A stretch of 18,633 nucleotides of DNA from DATLFI01 sp035524895 (lineage in GTDB: Bacteria; Acidobacteriota; Thermoanaerobaculia; Multivoradales; Multivoraceae), in NCBI GenBank assembly GCA_035524895.1, contig DATLFI010000436.1, forward strand, positions 1 to 18,633, read 5' to 3'. The first letter of the stretch is position 1; every line of letters starts with the position of its first letter. Position numbers and translations under genes: made by a program. Below are positions 1 through 8,135 of the stretch, piece after piece. The notes under the pieces were generated by a model. That model made no database searches and was not told where the DNA came from. It saw nothing but the letters and a program-made list of their open reading frames with translations.

Positions 1-170
1 CAACCAGTCGGCCGCCCGGCGAGCGTATGATGCCCGACCTCGATGCCCGGCACCGCGGTGATCCCGCGCCCGGGGCTCGTTGACGAGTCTCGTTCCGGTG
101 GAGATCTCATCCCCAAGAGCACGAGACCCGTGAACAGGACGAGAGCGAAACGCGCTGGACGGACCGGCAT
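1..170 (-). CDS. P1-family peptidase (DmpA/BapA-like), 5' part, runs off the window
   Basis: This gene enters the window from its start and is cut at base 1, leaving 56 codons. ATG at 170-168 is preceded by GGAG 12 nt upstream on the minus strand. The N-terminus has a basic start (MPVRPAR) and a hydrophobic stretch (FALVLFTGLVLLG), so it is probably exported. About 35 residues in comes GITAVPGIEVGHHT followed by RPTG, the start of the mature P1 (peptidase S58) fold, where the family usually shows ITDVPGI.VGH followed by a GCT motif. Family members are Ntn-type aminopeptidases or beta-peptidases that self-cleave before a catalytic Ser/Thr; that residue lies outside the window. The family call rests on this one motif. 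The gene diverges from the secreted protein at 490. Confidence 0.72.
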   Translation of the reverse strand, partial: MPVRPARFALVLFTGLVLLGMRSPPERDSSTSPGRGITAVPGIEVGHHTLAGRPTG

Positions 171-489
171 GACACTCGAGATCTCCGGGAGGGTAGGGCT
201 CTCGTGCTCCCGCGAGGCACCGGACACCTGACGACGAGCCTACCCGAACATGTGGCATCCGACGCCGCCGCCGGCGGGCGCTAGAGCACCCAGACAAACC
301 CACGCAACCGATGGCTGCTGCAAGTGCTGACACGGGGGACTGTTGCGCAGCTCCTTACTATGCTATAAACCCATCACCTCGCGTTTCTGTGTGCGGCGAT
401 CTCCCGTAACTCGGGTCAGCCGTGGATCCGGTCGCGAGCGGCGTCGTCACAACGTCTGCTTGCCAGCCCCAGAGTAGGTGCCCACTTCC
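171..489. promoter_or_regulatory. Divergent intergenic region with weak promoter candidate
   Basis: This 319-nt spacer lies between the divergent peptidase and the hydrolase-like gene at 490. The only promoter-like pair I see on the plus strand is TTGCGC at 343-348 and TATAAA at 364-369 with a 15-nt spacer, shorter than ideal. It would give a leader of about 115 nt for the 490 gene. I see no convincing open reading frame, hairpin terminator or RNA gene here. Confidence 0.25.
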
Positions 490-1572
490 ATGAAGATGAG
501 ATCTCTTGCACTCCTCGTCCTTGCCCTGGGCGTGCTCCACGGCGCCACCGCCTCGGCCCAACCCTCGCCCGGTTGGAGTCGAGTCGACCTCGACCAGCAA
601 TCGACGTACTACGACTACTACGTGCCGGGCGGCCTCGCTGCCGGCGCCACGCCGGTCATCGTCTTTCTCCATCGCTCGGGCAAGGAGCCCATGGACTACC
701 GTGAGGCGTTGCAGGGAGCTGCCGACGCCGCGGGGGCCGTGCTGGCTGTGCCACTCTCCCAGTCGCACTTCGGCTGGGGCTTCCCCGGCGATGCTGGCAT
801 CATCAACGCAGCGGTCGAGCACCTCCATGGGGTCGTCGAGATCAACGAGCTCCGCCTGGCTCTAGCGGGGCACGGCGACGGTGCGTGGTTCGCGCTCGAG
901 CGGGCGCTCGATCCGGCGACGGCGACCACGTACAGCGCCGTCTTCGGCATCGGTGCGAGCAGCAGCTCGCTGCCCGCGGCTGCGGAGCTGGAGCACCTCC
1001 CGCCGGTAAGGCTCTACTACGGCGCCAACGACGAGAATCGGAACCATTACCTGGAGCCGCTCCGAGCTGACCTGGAGGGCCGGGGCATCTCAGTACAGGT
1101 CGAGGTGCTGGCCGGGAACGGGGCCGACGAACTGCCGGCCGCGGCGATGGAGGCGGGCTTCGAGTTCCTGGTGGCACAGAGCCGCGGAGGGCTGATCACC
1201 GAGTTCGGCTGCGAGAACGGTGAGGAGACGATCTGCCTGACAGGCGGACGTTTCCGCGTCAGTGTCGACTGGGAGACCGCCGAGGGCGGTGGCGGCGCCG
1301 GCAAGGTCGCCAACCTGCGCAGCGACGGCTCTGGGCTGTTCTGGTTCTTCAACTCGAAGAACTGGGAGCTGCTGGTCAAGGTCCTCGACGGCTGCGACCT
1401 CAACCAGCACTTCTGGGTGTTCATGGCAGCGTCGACCAATCTCGAGTACACGCTCACCGTGGAAGACATGCTGGCGCAGACCAGCGTGGTCTACACCAAT
1501 CCGCAGGGGCGAGCTGCGCCGGCGATCAACGACACCTCGGCGCTCGAGACCTGCGACGCCACCGCAGAATAG
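490..1572 (+). CDS. Secreted alpha/beta-hydrolase-fold protein (esterase/PHB-depolymerase-like) with C-terminal Cys-bounded domain; probable pseudoenzyme
   Basis: 360 aa. I choose ATG 490 because AGTAGGTG (473-480) gives a Shine-Dalgarno match 9 nt upstream; GTG 478 in frame would lie inside that site. A signal peptide (MKMRSLALLVLALGVL) ends at ATASA|Q near residue 23. Residues 45-230 resemble the phospholipase/carboxylesterase or PHB-depolymerase fold: PVIVFLHRSG, then AVPLSQS, then LALAGHGDGA at the nucleophile elbow, then YYGANDENR at the usual acid position. The elbow GxSxG reads G127-H-G129-D-G131, so the Ser is Gly. The expected His segment reads LAGNGADELP with Asn210. Residues 241-355 are a separate module starting CENGEETICL, with RFRVSVDW, FWFF, VKVLDGC and FWVF, ending near DTSALETC. 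I recall this module from secreted acidobacterial proteins; its function is unknown. Binding rather than catalysis is my inference. Confidence 0.72.
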   Translation: MKMRSLALLVLALGVLHGATASAQPSPGWSRVDLDQQSTYYDYYVPGGLAAGATPVIVFLHRSGKEPMDYREALQGAADAAGAVLAVPLSQSHFGWGFPGDAGIINAAVEHLHGVVEINELRLALAGHGDGAWFALERALDPATATTYSAVFGIGASSSSLPAAAELEHLPPVRLYYGANDENRNHYLEPLRADLEGRGISVQVEVLAGNGADELPAAAMEAGFEFLVAQSRGGLITEFGCENGEETICLTGGRFRVSVDWETAEGGGGAGKVANLRSDGSGLFWFFNSKNWELLVKVLDGCDLNQHFWVFMAASTNLEYTLTVEDMLAQTSVVYTNPQGRAAPAINDTSALETCDATAE

Positions 1573-1790
1573 GGGCCGCAGAGTAGCGACCGCAGCCCCG
1601 CCGCGCCGTCCGCTCCGGCGCACGGTGCGACCCACCATGCGGCGGCTGATCCCTGGTGGTCTGCCGGGTCCGCGGCTTCCTGTCATAGGCTCGGCGGGTG
1701 GCTTCGCCGGATGCGAAGCGTCACCGCTCACCGCGACACGCCATCAGCCTGCGCGTGCCGCCCTAGCTCAGGAAGATCGAGGACCAGGCC
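1573..1790. other. Intergenic spacer with no clear signal
   Basis: This 218-nt gap separates two same-strand secreted-protein genes. I see no T-rich hairpin terminator and no convincing -35/-10 pair. The only clear signal is GAGG at 1779-1782, the ribosome binding site of the downstream gene. Confidence 0.4.
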
Positions 1791-3065
1791 ATGGCTGCAA
1801 GCTGTCTTGCCGAGATCCCCATGGTCGTCGCGCCTGCCCGCCGTATCAGCCGGGTAGCGGTCGCGGCGATCTGTTGCACCGTGCTCTTCGGAGCGAGCTC
1901 CCTACTGGCCCAACGGGCCGCCGAGATCGAGATCGATGTGGTCGACGGCCAGGGCGCCGCGCTCGCCGACGTCAAGATCTCGGTGAAGGCCGACGACGGG
2001 ACTGCCTTCCACTACGAGGGGACCACGAACAAGAAGGGCAAGCTCAAGGCGAGCCTCGAGGCCCCCGCCGGAAAGTACCTCTTCACCTTCGACAAGCCCG
2101 GCTTCGCGGTCGAGGAGGTCGAGATCGAGCTCCAGCCCGGGCTGAGCACGACCGCCAAGATCCCGCTGATGGATCCCGAACGCAAGAAGAAGGGCCAGGC
2201 GGTCGACACTTTCAACGCCGCCGTTGCCTTGCTGCAGGCTGGCAAGGAGCCCGAGGCCTACTCCAAGTTCGAAGAGGCCGTGGGCCTCGATCCGGAGCTC
2301 GCCGAGGGCCACCGCCTGATCGCACTAGTGGCTGCGAATCGTGGTGATCTCGACACCGCCGGCGATTCCCTCGATCGCTACCTCGCTCTCCAGCCCGACG
2401 GTCTGACGCAGGTGGCGCCGGCCGCTTACCTGGTGTACCGCAAGAGGGGCCAGCCTGATCGCATCGCTGCCGCGCGCGACGGACTGCAGGCACTCGGCGC
2501 GGCCGGCGACGTCGCCGGCATGGTGTTCAACGAGGGCGTGGCGGCGGTTCGCAAGGACGACTACGCCGGCGCGCGCGCCGCGTTCCAGGAGGCGCTCGAG
2601 CTGGATCCCAATCTCGCCCCCGCCTACCAGAGCCTCGCCGCCCTGCACTTCAACGCCGCCGAGTTCGAACAGGCCCTGCCCTACCTCGACAAGCTGTTCG
2701 GCATCGCGCCGAAACACGCCGAGGGTCTGCGCATGGCCTTCTTCTCGAACCTCGCACTCGAACGGGACGAAGCAGCGGCAGCCGCAGCGAAGACCTGGTT
2801 CGACGCCGTGGCCAACGCGCGGCAGCAGGCCCTGGCACAGGCCACCAAGTACTTCGACGCCAACCAGAACGCTTCGGCCGAGCGCCTGCTCCGGGCCTCG
2901 CTGGTGGCCGACCCGGAGCTGGCCGATGGCCACTACCAGCTCGGCAAGGTCCTCGCAGCCCTGGGCAAGACGGCCAGCGCCAAGGAGCATCTCCAGAAGT
3001 TCCTCGAGCTCGCTCCTACGCACGCCGAGGCCGAAACGGCGCGCCAGATGTTGGCAAGCCTGTAG
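1791..3065 (+). CDS. Secreted TPR protein with N-terminal carboxypeptidase-regulatory-like beta domain
   Basis: 424 aa. ATG 1791 has GAGG 8 nt upstream; ATG 1821 (residue 11) would give a more typical signal peptide but a poorer ribosome site. A hydrophobic segment (VAVAAICCTVLFGASSLLA) ends near residue 40, so the protein is exported or membrane-anchored. Residues 45-125 look like a CarboxypepD-regulatory/transthyretin-like beta sandwich: EIDVVDGQGAALADVKISV, then GKLKASLEAPAGKYLFTF. Residues 135-424 are TPR-like helices: repeated A.........A...F..AL.LDP.....Y..LA patterns, with LELDPNLAPAYQSLAALHF near 265 and FLELAPTHAEAETARQML at the end. TPRs bind proteins, so the likely role is a periplasmic scaffold, but no partner is evident. 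Neighbours do not suggest a pathway. Confidence 0.8.
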   Translation: MAASCLAEIPMVVAPARRISRVAVAAICCTVLFGASSLLAQRAAEIEIDVVDGQGAALADVKISVKADDGTAFHYEGTTNKKGKLKASLEAPAGKYLFTFDKPGFAVEEVEIELQPGLSTTAKIPLMDPERKKKGQAVDTFNAAVALLQAGKEPEAYSKFEEAVGLDPELAEGHRLIALVAANRGDLDTAGDSLDRYLALQPDGLTQVAPAAYLVYRKRGQPDRIAAARDGLQALGAAGDVAGMVFNEGVAAVRKDDYAGARAAFQEALELDPNLAPAYQSLAALHFNAAEFEQALPYLDKLFGIAPKHAEGLRMAFFSNLALERDEAAAAAAKTWFDAVANARQQALAQATKYFDANQNASAERLLRASLVADPELADGHYQLGKVLAALGKTASAKEHLQKFLELAPTHAEAETARQMLASL

Positions 3066-3121
3066 CCTCCAGAGACAGTCACGCTGATTCCTGGCCCGCG
3101 CGACTTGGGGGGATCCTCTTC

Positions 3122-3691
3122 TTGGGAAACCGAGTGGCGAAGCTCGCCGAAGACGCGGTGGGAGGCCTAGCGCGCGAACGCCCGCTCGAAGGTATTCGCG
3201 TGCTCGAGCTGGGCCAGCTCTTGGCTGGGCCCTTCGCAGCCACCCTGCTCGGCTATTTCGGCGCCGAGGTGATCAAGGTCGAGCCGCCGGGCGCAGGAGA
3301 CGCCATTCGCGGCTGGCGCCTGCTCGACGAGACGGGGACCTCGTTGTGATGGTACAGCCTCGGCCGCAACAAGAAGAGCGTCACCCTCGACCTGCGTCAG
3401 GAGGAGGGACGTGGTCTCGCTCGACGCCTCGCCGCCCGGGCGGACGTGTTGATCGAGAACTTCCGCCCTTTCGCGGACCCGCACTTCCGCACCCGCGGAC
3501 TCTTCTAGCGGGTCGACGCCAACGGCCGTTCGCTCGCGATCCCAGCGATCCTGCCGAAGCTCTCGGACACCCCCGGAGCGACGCGCTGGGCCGGCCCGAA
3601 AGTGGGGGCCCACACCGACGAACTGCTGCAGGAGCTGCTCGGTCTCGACGACGGCGAGATCGCGTCCCTGCGCGCGCGTGGCGTGATCTGA
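3122..3691 (+). pseudogene. Family III CoA-transferase (CaiB/BaiF-like) pseudogene
   Basis: The frame opening at TTG 3122 (GGGGGGA 8 nt upstream; GTG 3134 also possible) encodes a classic family III N-terminus: LEGIRVLELGQLLAGPFAA, then LGYFGAEVIKVEPP. It stops at TGA 3347-3349, exactly where the family has a Trp codon, then continues in the same frame with WYSLGRNKKSVTLDLR and DVLIENFRP. Straight after that comes FADPHFRTRGLF, which belongs near the C-terminus. A TAG follows at 3506-3508, and the same frame runs through LPKLSDTPG and GAHTDELLQELLGL to TGA 3689-3691. The frame is 189 codons, against about 390-400 for the family, so roughly 200 central codons are missing, including the region expected to hold the catalytic Asp. 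Two nonsense codons plus a large in-frame deletion make this a dead gene. Confidence 0.9.
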
Positions 3692-3746
3692 CGGCGGCTC
3701 CGGGGCGGTAGCCTTCTTTTTCGGGCAAGGCCGCGCCCGCCTACTG

Positions 3747-4718
3747 TCACCCGGTCGCCGGGGCCTCCTCCAGGACCTGGCGCAGCCGCCGGATGTCGTC
3801 GGGACCCGTCCGACAGCAACCACCGATCGCCACGGCGCCGAGGTCGCGCCAGCTCGGAGCCTCGGTGACCCATTCGGCGGCCGAGCCCCGCCACCTGCCA
3901 TCGACCCACCGCTCTCCCGAGTTCGGGTACACCACGAACGGCAGCGCCGAATGCTCGCGGAGGGTGCGCAGCAGCTCGGTCACGAGCGCCGGAGCCACGC
4001 AGTTGACACCGAGCGCCAGCAGCCTCGGGTGAACGAGGAACGGCACCAGATCCGCGAGGGGAGTACCGTCGGCGAGGGTTCGGCCGTCGCGACACTGCAG
4101 CGACAGCCACGCCCCCGGCGCTGGGGTGCCACTCGGCACCGCGCTCGACGATTCCTCTAGCAAGTCGAGAATCGCCAGCGCCTCGTCAGCAGATGGGATG
4201 GTCTCTACCGCTAATAGATCCGGCCCTGCGGCGCTCAGCTCGCGCCAGCGCGGCCGATGAAAGTCGACGAGCTCCTCACGACCGAGCGCGTAGCCTCCGC
4301 GGTACTCCGACCCATCCGCGAGATAGGCACCGAAAGGCCCTACGCTCGCCGCGACCAGCGCACGGCGTTCGCCGCCGTGCCATCCCCGACCCGGCGTCGC
4401 GCGCGCATGCTCGTCGCGAGCCTCCTGGGCCAACTCCACGGAGCGACGCAGGATCCGTCTGGCCTCGATCTCCCGCAAACCCGCGCGATGCAGGCCAGGC
4501 AGCGTCGCCTGATACGAAGCGGTGGCGACGCAGTCGGCGCCGGCGGCTAGAAAAGCGAGGTGAGCGCCGCGAACGAGCTCGGGCGCATCGATCAGCGCTC
4601 GCGCCGACCACAGCTCACCCGCGAGGTCGAAGCCCAGAGTCGCCAGATGCGTCGCGAGGCCGCCATCGAGGACCAGGCATCCTCTGCCTGCGAGGAGCGA
4701 CGTGAAGGAGTGTCCCAT
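3747..4718 (-). CDS. mmuM: Homocysteine S-methyltransferase
   Basis: 323 aa from ATG 4718; a TTG one codon upstream (4721) is an alternative, and no strong Shine-Dalgarno separates them. The enzyme transfers a methyl group from a donor such as S-methylmethionine to homocysteine to give methionine, in the cytoplasm. The barrel begins with LVLDGGLATHLATLGFD. The three zinc-binding cysteines are present: Cys240 in LGVNCVAP and Cys301-Cys302 in GGCCRTGPDDI. SVGPFGAYLADGSEYRG and DLLAVETIPS are further family blocks. Length fits the MmuM/YagD type rather than the long MetH. It lies 16 nt after the SGNH hydrolase stop on the same strand, so the two are probably cotranscribed. The methyl donor cannot be told from sequence. 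Confidence 0.93.
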   Translation of the reverse strand: MGHSFTSLLAGRGCLVLDGGLATHLATLGFDLAGELWSARALIDAPELVRGAHLAFLAAGADCVATASYQATLPGLHRAGLREIEARRILRRSVELAQEARDEHARATPGRGWHGGERRALVAASVGPFGAYLADGSEYRGGYALGREELVDFHRPRWRELSAAGPDLLAVETIPSADEALAILDLLEESSSAVPSGTPAPGAWLSLQCRDGRTLADGTPLADLVPFLVHPRLLALGVNCVAPALVTELLRTLREHSALPFVVYPNSGERWVDGRWRGSAAEWVTEAPSWRDLGAVAIGGCCRTGPDDIRRLRQVLEEAPATG

Positions 4719-4734
4719 CAACGTAGGAGCCGTC

Positions 4735-5571
4735 TCAATACATCCAAAGGCGCATCCCGCCGTCCAGCCGTGCGCACGGCTGCGTTCTTCCCATTGTCGT
4801 ACCGAGAAGGGCCCAGCTCTCCGGCCGTGCGGTCCAGAAGCGCCAGCGATCGCGCGCGGTCACATCGGCACGGACAGCGTCGCGCTCCTCACCGCCGACG
4901 CCGCCCGCACCAGCCACGCCAGCCAAGAGACAGCGCCACATCCTGCTCTGCTGTGCCAGGCGAGTATGAATGGGGTCGAGACCGTACCAGTGCGCGGGTG
5001 GGTCCAACAGGCCGACACCTCGGTCGCAAGCGAGAGCTCGTAGGCCACCCGCCAGCTGATCCATAGCCGCGCGCAACGGGATCCAGCCCACGCGCCGCGT
5101 CGGGAAGAACAACGTCCGGAGAATCTGGAAGCGCAGCGACGACAGGCTCGCCAGAGTCGCCAGCGGCGGCGCAACGATGGTCACGCGCGCCTCTCGGGGG
5201 ATGCGCTCGAGGCAAGACTCGACCCAGCTCACCAGGCGATCGGGAGGCACGCCGTACATCAGGTCGTTGCCGATGTCCGCCAGCACCACACGAATCGGAG
5301 CAGGGTTCGGGAGCCGTTCGAGACAGGACCACAAGCCGCACTCGAGGATCCCTGGCAGGGAACGCCCGAGAACGCGGGTCCCGAGCCCGTAGGAACGACC
5401 ATGCCCACCCGCAACGAGGAGCTCGGCAATGCCGCAAGAGGGCTCCGACGCCGTCCGGACCAACCAGGGCAGACCGCGGGCGACGTTGCTCGCCCCGAGC
5501 ACCACCAGCACGGAGTCGGGGGTCGCGATCGGTCGCCCGCTGCTCGGCCCAGGTATCTTAGTCACTACCAC
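4735..5571 (-). CDS. SGNH/GDSL-like hydrolase
   Basis: 278 aa from GTG 5571; GTG 5565 is an alternative and no good Shine-Dalgarno decides between them. SGNH-family blocks appear in order. The first is VLVVLGASNVARG with the presumed nucleophile Ser28. The second is AGGHGRSYG (residues 54-62), supplying the block II glycine. The third is LADIGNDLMYG with Asn102. The fourth is LDPIHTR with Asp199 and His202, the usual Asp-x-x-His pair. No signal peptide is apparent, so it is probably cytoplasmic. Substrates in this superfamily range from lipids to acetylated sugars and cannot be assigned here. It is the first gene of a unit with homocysteine S-methyltransferase and diverges from groES, starting only 44 nt from the groESL -35 box. 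I could not find a clear promoter of its own. Confidence 0.75.
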   Translation of the reverse strand: MVVTKIPGPSSGRPIATPDSVLVVLGASNVARGLPWLVRTASEPSCGIAELLVAGGHGRSYGLGTRVLGRSLPGILECGLWSCLERLPNPAPIRVVLADIGNDLMYGVPPDRLVSWVESCLERIPREARVTIVAPPLATLASLSSLRFQILRTLFFPTRRVGWIPLRAAMDQLAGGLRALACDRGVGLLDPPAHWYGLDPIHTRLAQQSRMWRCLLAGVAGAGGVGGEERDAVRADVTARDRWRFWTARPESWALLGTTMGRTQPCARLDGGMRLWMY

Positions 5572-5614
5572 TACGATTTATCTCACAAGATAGAGCCGAA
5601 AACGGTCCAACCCC

Positions 5615-5644
5615 TTGACTCGGCGTTTTCCCGTTGGCTAGTAT
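5615..5644 (+). promoter_or_regulatory. sigma70-type groESL promoter
   Basis: TTGACT (5615-5620) and TAGTAT (5639-5644) are separated by 18 nt. The stretch is more AT-rich than its surroundings. Transcription would begin near 5650, inside the CIRCE operator, the usual arrangement for HrcA-repressed groESL operons. Confidence 0.8.
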
Positions 5645-5670
5645 TAGCACTCGTCGAGGAGGAGTGCTAA
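5644..5670. promoter_or_regulatory. CIRCE operator (HrcA binding site)
   Basis: TTAGCACTC (5644-5652), nine spacer bases, then GAGTGCTAA (5662-5670): an exact match to the CIRCE consensus on both arms. HrcA binds CIRCE and represses chaperonin genes until heat shock. The left arm overlaps the last base of the -10 box. hrcA itself is not in the window. Confidence 0.97.
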
Positions 5671-5949
5671 CAACAACGCGAACACCGAGGCCGCCGGAAG
5701 ACCTCCCTCACGGGATCCATCCGCTGGAGTCTCGGCAACTCCGATTCCTGGCCCGGCCCGGGATCCGGAATCGCGACAAGCCCACTGCCGGAGCCAGGTC
5801 GTCGGATTGGCGGAGCAAAGCTCCGCGACCGAGCGCAGCGGCTCTCGCAAGCACGACTTGCCAGGCCCTCTCCCTGACGGATCCAACGAATACAACGCAA
5901 GTGCCGCCGCCGCCCGGCGCTCGGCCAGAGATCGCAGGAGGAGCATCGC
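5671..5949 (+). other. Long structured groES 5' leader
   Basis: About 280 nt lie between the CIRCE element and the groES start, with no credible ORF of its own. Inverted repeats include GATTCC (5743-5748) with GGAATC (5767-5772), enclosing a GC-rich palindromic core, and a perfect hairpin CGGAGC-AAA-GCTCCG (5811-5825). The AGGAGGAG ribosome site is at 5936-5943. The hairpins are visible; any regulatory role is inference. Confidence 0.5.
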
Positions 5950-6237
5950 GTGAAAGTGCAGCCGCTTCATGATCGGGTCGTCGTCAAGCGCCTCGAGCAG
6001 AAGGAACAGGTTCGGGGCGGGATCATCATCCCTGACTCCGCCAAGGAAAAGCCGCAGGAAGCCGAAGTCATCGCCGCCGGCCCTGGAAAGATCCAGGAGA
6101 ACGGCCAGCGCAGCCCCATGGACGTCAAGAAGGGCGACCGGGTGCTGATCGGCAAGTACTCCGGCAGCGACATCAAGATCGACGACGAGGAGTACGTGAT
6201 CCTGCGCGAGGACGAGATCCTCGCCAAGCTCGCCTGA
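5950..6237 (+). CDS. groES: Co-chaperonin GroES (Hsp10)
   Basis: 95 aa, standard length. GTG 5950 has AGGAGGAG 6 nt upstream. The start MKVQPLHDRVVVKRLE is the classic Hsp10 N-terminus, followed by the mobile loop KEQVRGGIIIPDSAKEK, which docks on GroEL. GDRVLIGKYSG and the end YVILREDEILAKL are also typical. It caps the GroEL chamber as a heptamer in the cytoplasm. groEL follows after 61 nt, and the pair is controlled by the CIRCE/HrcA promoter at 5615-5670. Confidence 0.98.
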   Translation: MKVQPLHDRVVVKRLEQKEQVRGGIIIPDSAKEKPQEAEVIAAGPGKIQENGQRSPMDVKKGDRVLIGKYSGSDIKIDDEEYVILREDEILAKLA

Positions 6238-6298
6238 GCTCCCGGCCGTACCCCCTTACCCCAGACATCAGAAATCCTGAGAGATAGGAAAAGAACAC

Positions 6299-7951
<1,653 letters not shown>

Positions 7952-7977
7952 TCGCGGCGATAGCGCAACGAAGAGAC

Positions 7978-8010
7978 GAGGGCCGGCCGAAAGGTCGGCC
8001 CTCTTTGTCT
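7978..8010 (+). terminator. Rho-independent terminator after groEL
   Basis: An 11-bp stem (7978-7988 with 7993-8003, one G-T wobble) closes a GAAA tetraloop and is followed by TTTGTCT. It lies just after groEL and abuts the first copy of the dispersed repeat. Confidence 0.88.
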
Positions 8011-8081
8011 AGCAGCCCGTGGTGGAACCCCCGTGGGCTGCGTTGGGAGCGCCGTGGGGCGCGGGGGTTTGCGGGCTGCTA
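8010..8081. repeat. Short copy of a MITE/REP-like inverted-repeat element
   Basis: The 72-nt unit starts TAGCAGCCCG and ends CGGGCTGCTA, a perfect terminal inverted repeat. Beyond the arms, AACCCCCG on the left matches its complement CGGGGGTT on the right, so the whole unit can fold on itself. Its first 51 nt (8010-8060) match 18159-18209 with a single mismatch at position 20. Both ends read CTAG with the flanking base (C before, G after), as expected for insertion at CTAG with TA duplication. It sits between the convergent groEL and rtcB genes. Confidence 0.8.
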
Positions 8082-8135
8082 GGGCGGAGCCGTCATCGCC
8101 CCGGAGCGCTGGGTCGAAGCGGTCGAGCGCGCCCG

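Noticed and set aside
43..231. Small plus-strand protein at the left edge
   Set aside because: The same bases encode the P1-peptidase N-terminus with signal peptide and VPGIEVGHHT motif on the minus strand.
3347..3349. Selenocysteine or recoded TGA in the CoA-transferase
   Set aside because: The position aligns with Trp, a TAG follows in the same frame, and the central region is missing, so gene decay explains it. groEL, rtcB and other genes here use TGA as a normal stop.
3692..3746. Terminator between the CoA-transferase remnant and homocysteine methyltransferase
   Set aside because: The only pairing (GCCTT with AAGGC) is 5 bp with a long loop and no proper T-run after the stem.
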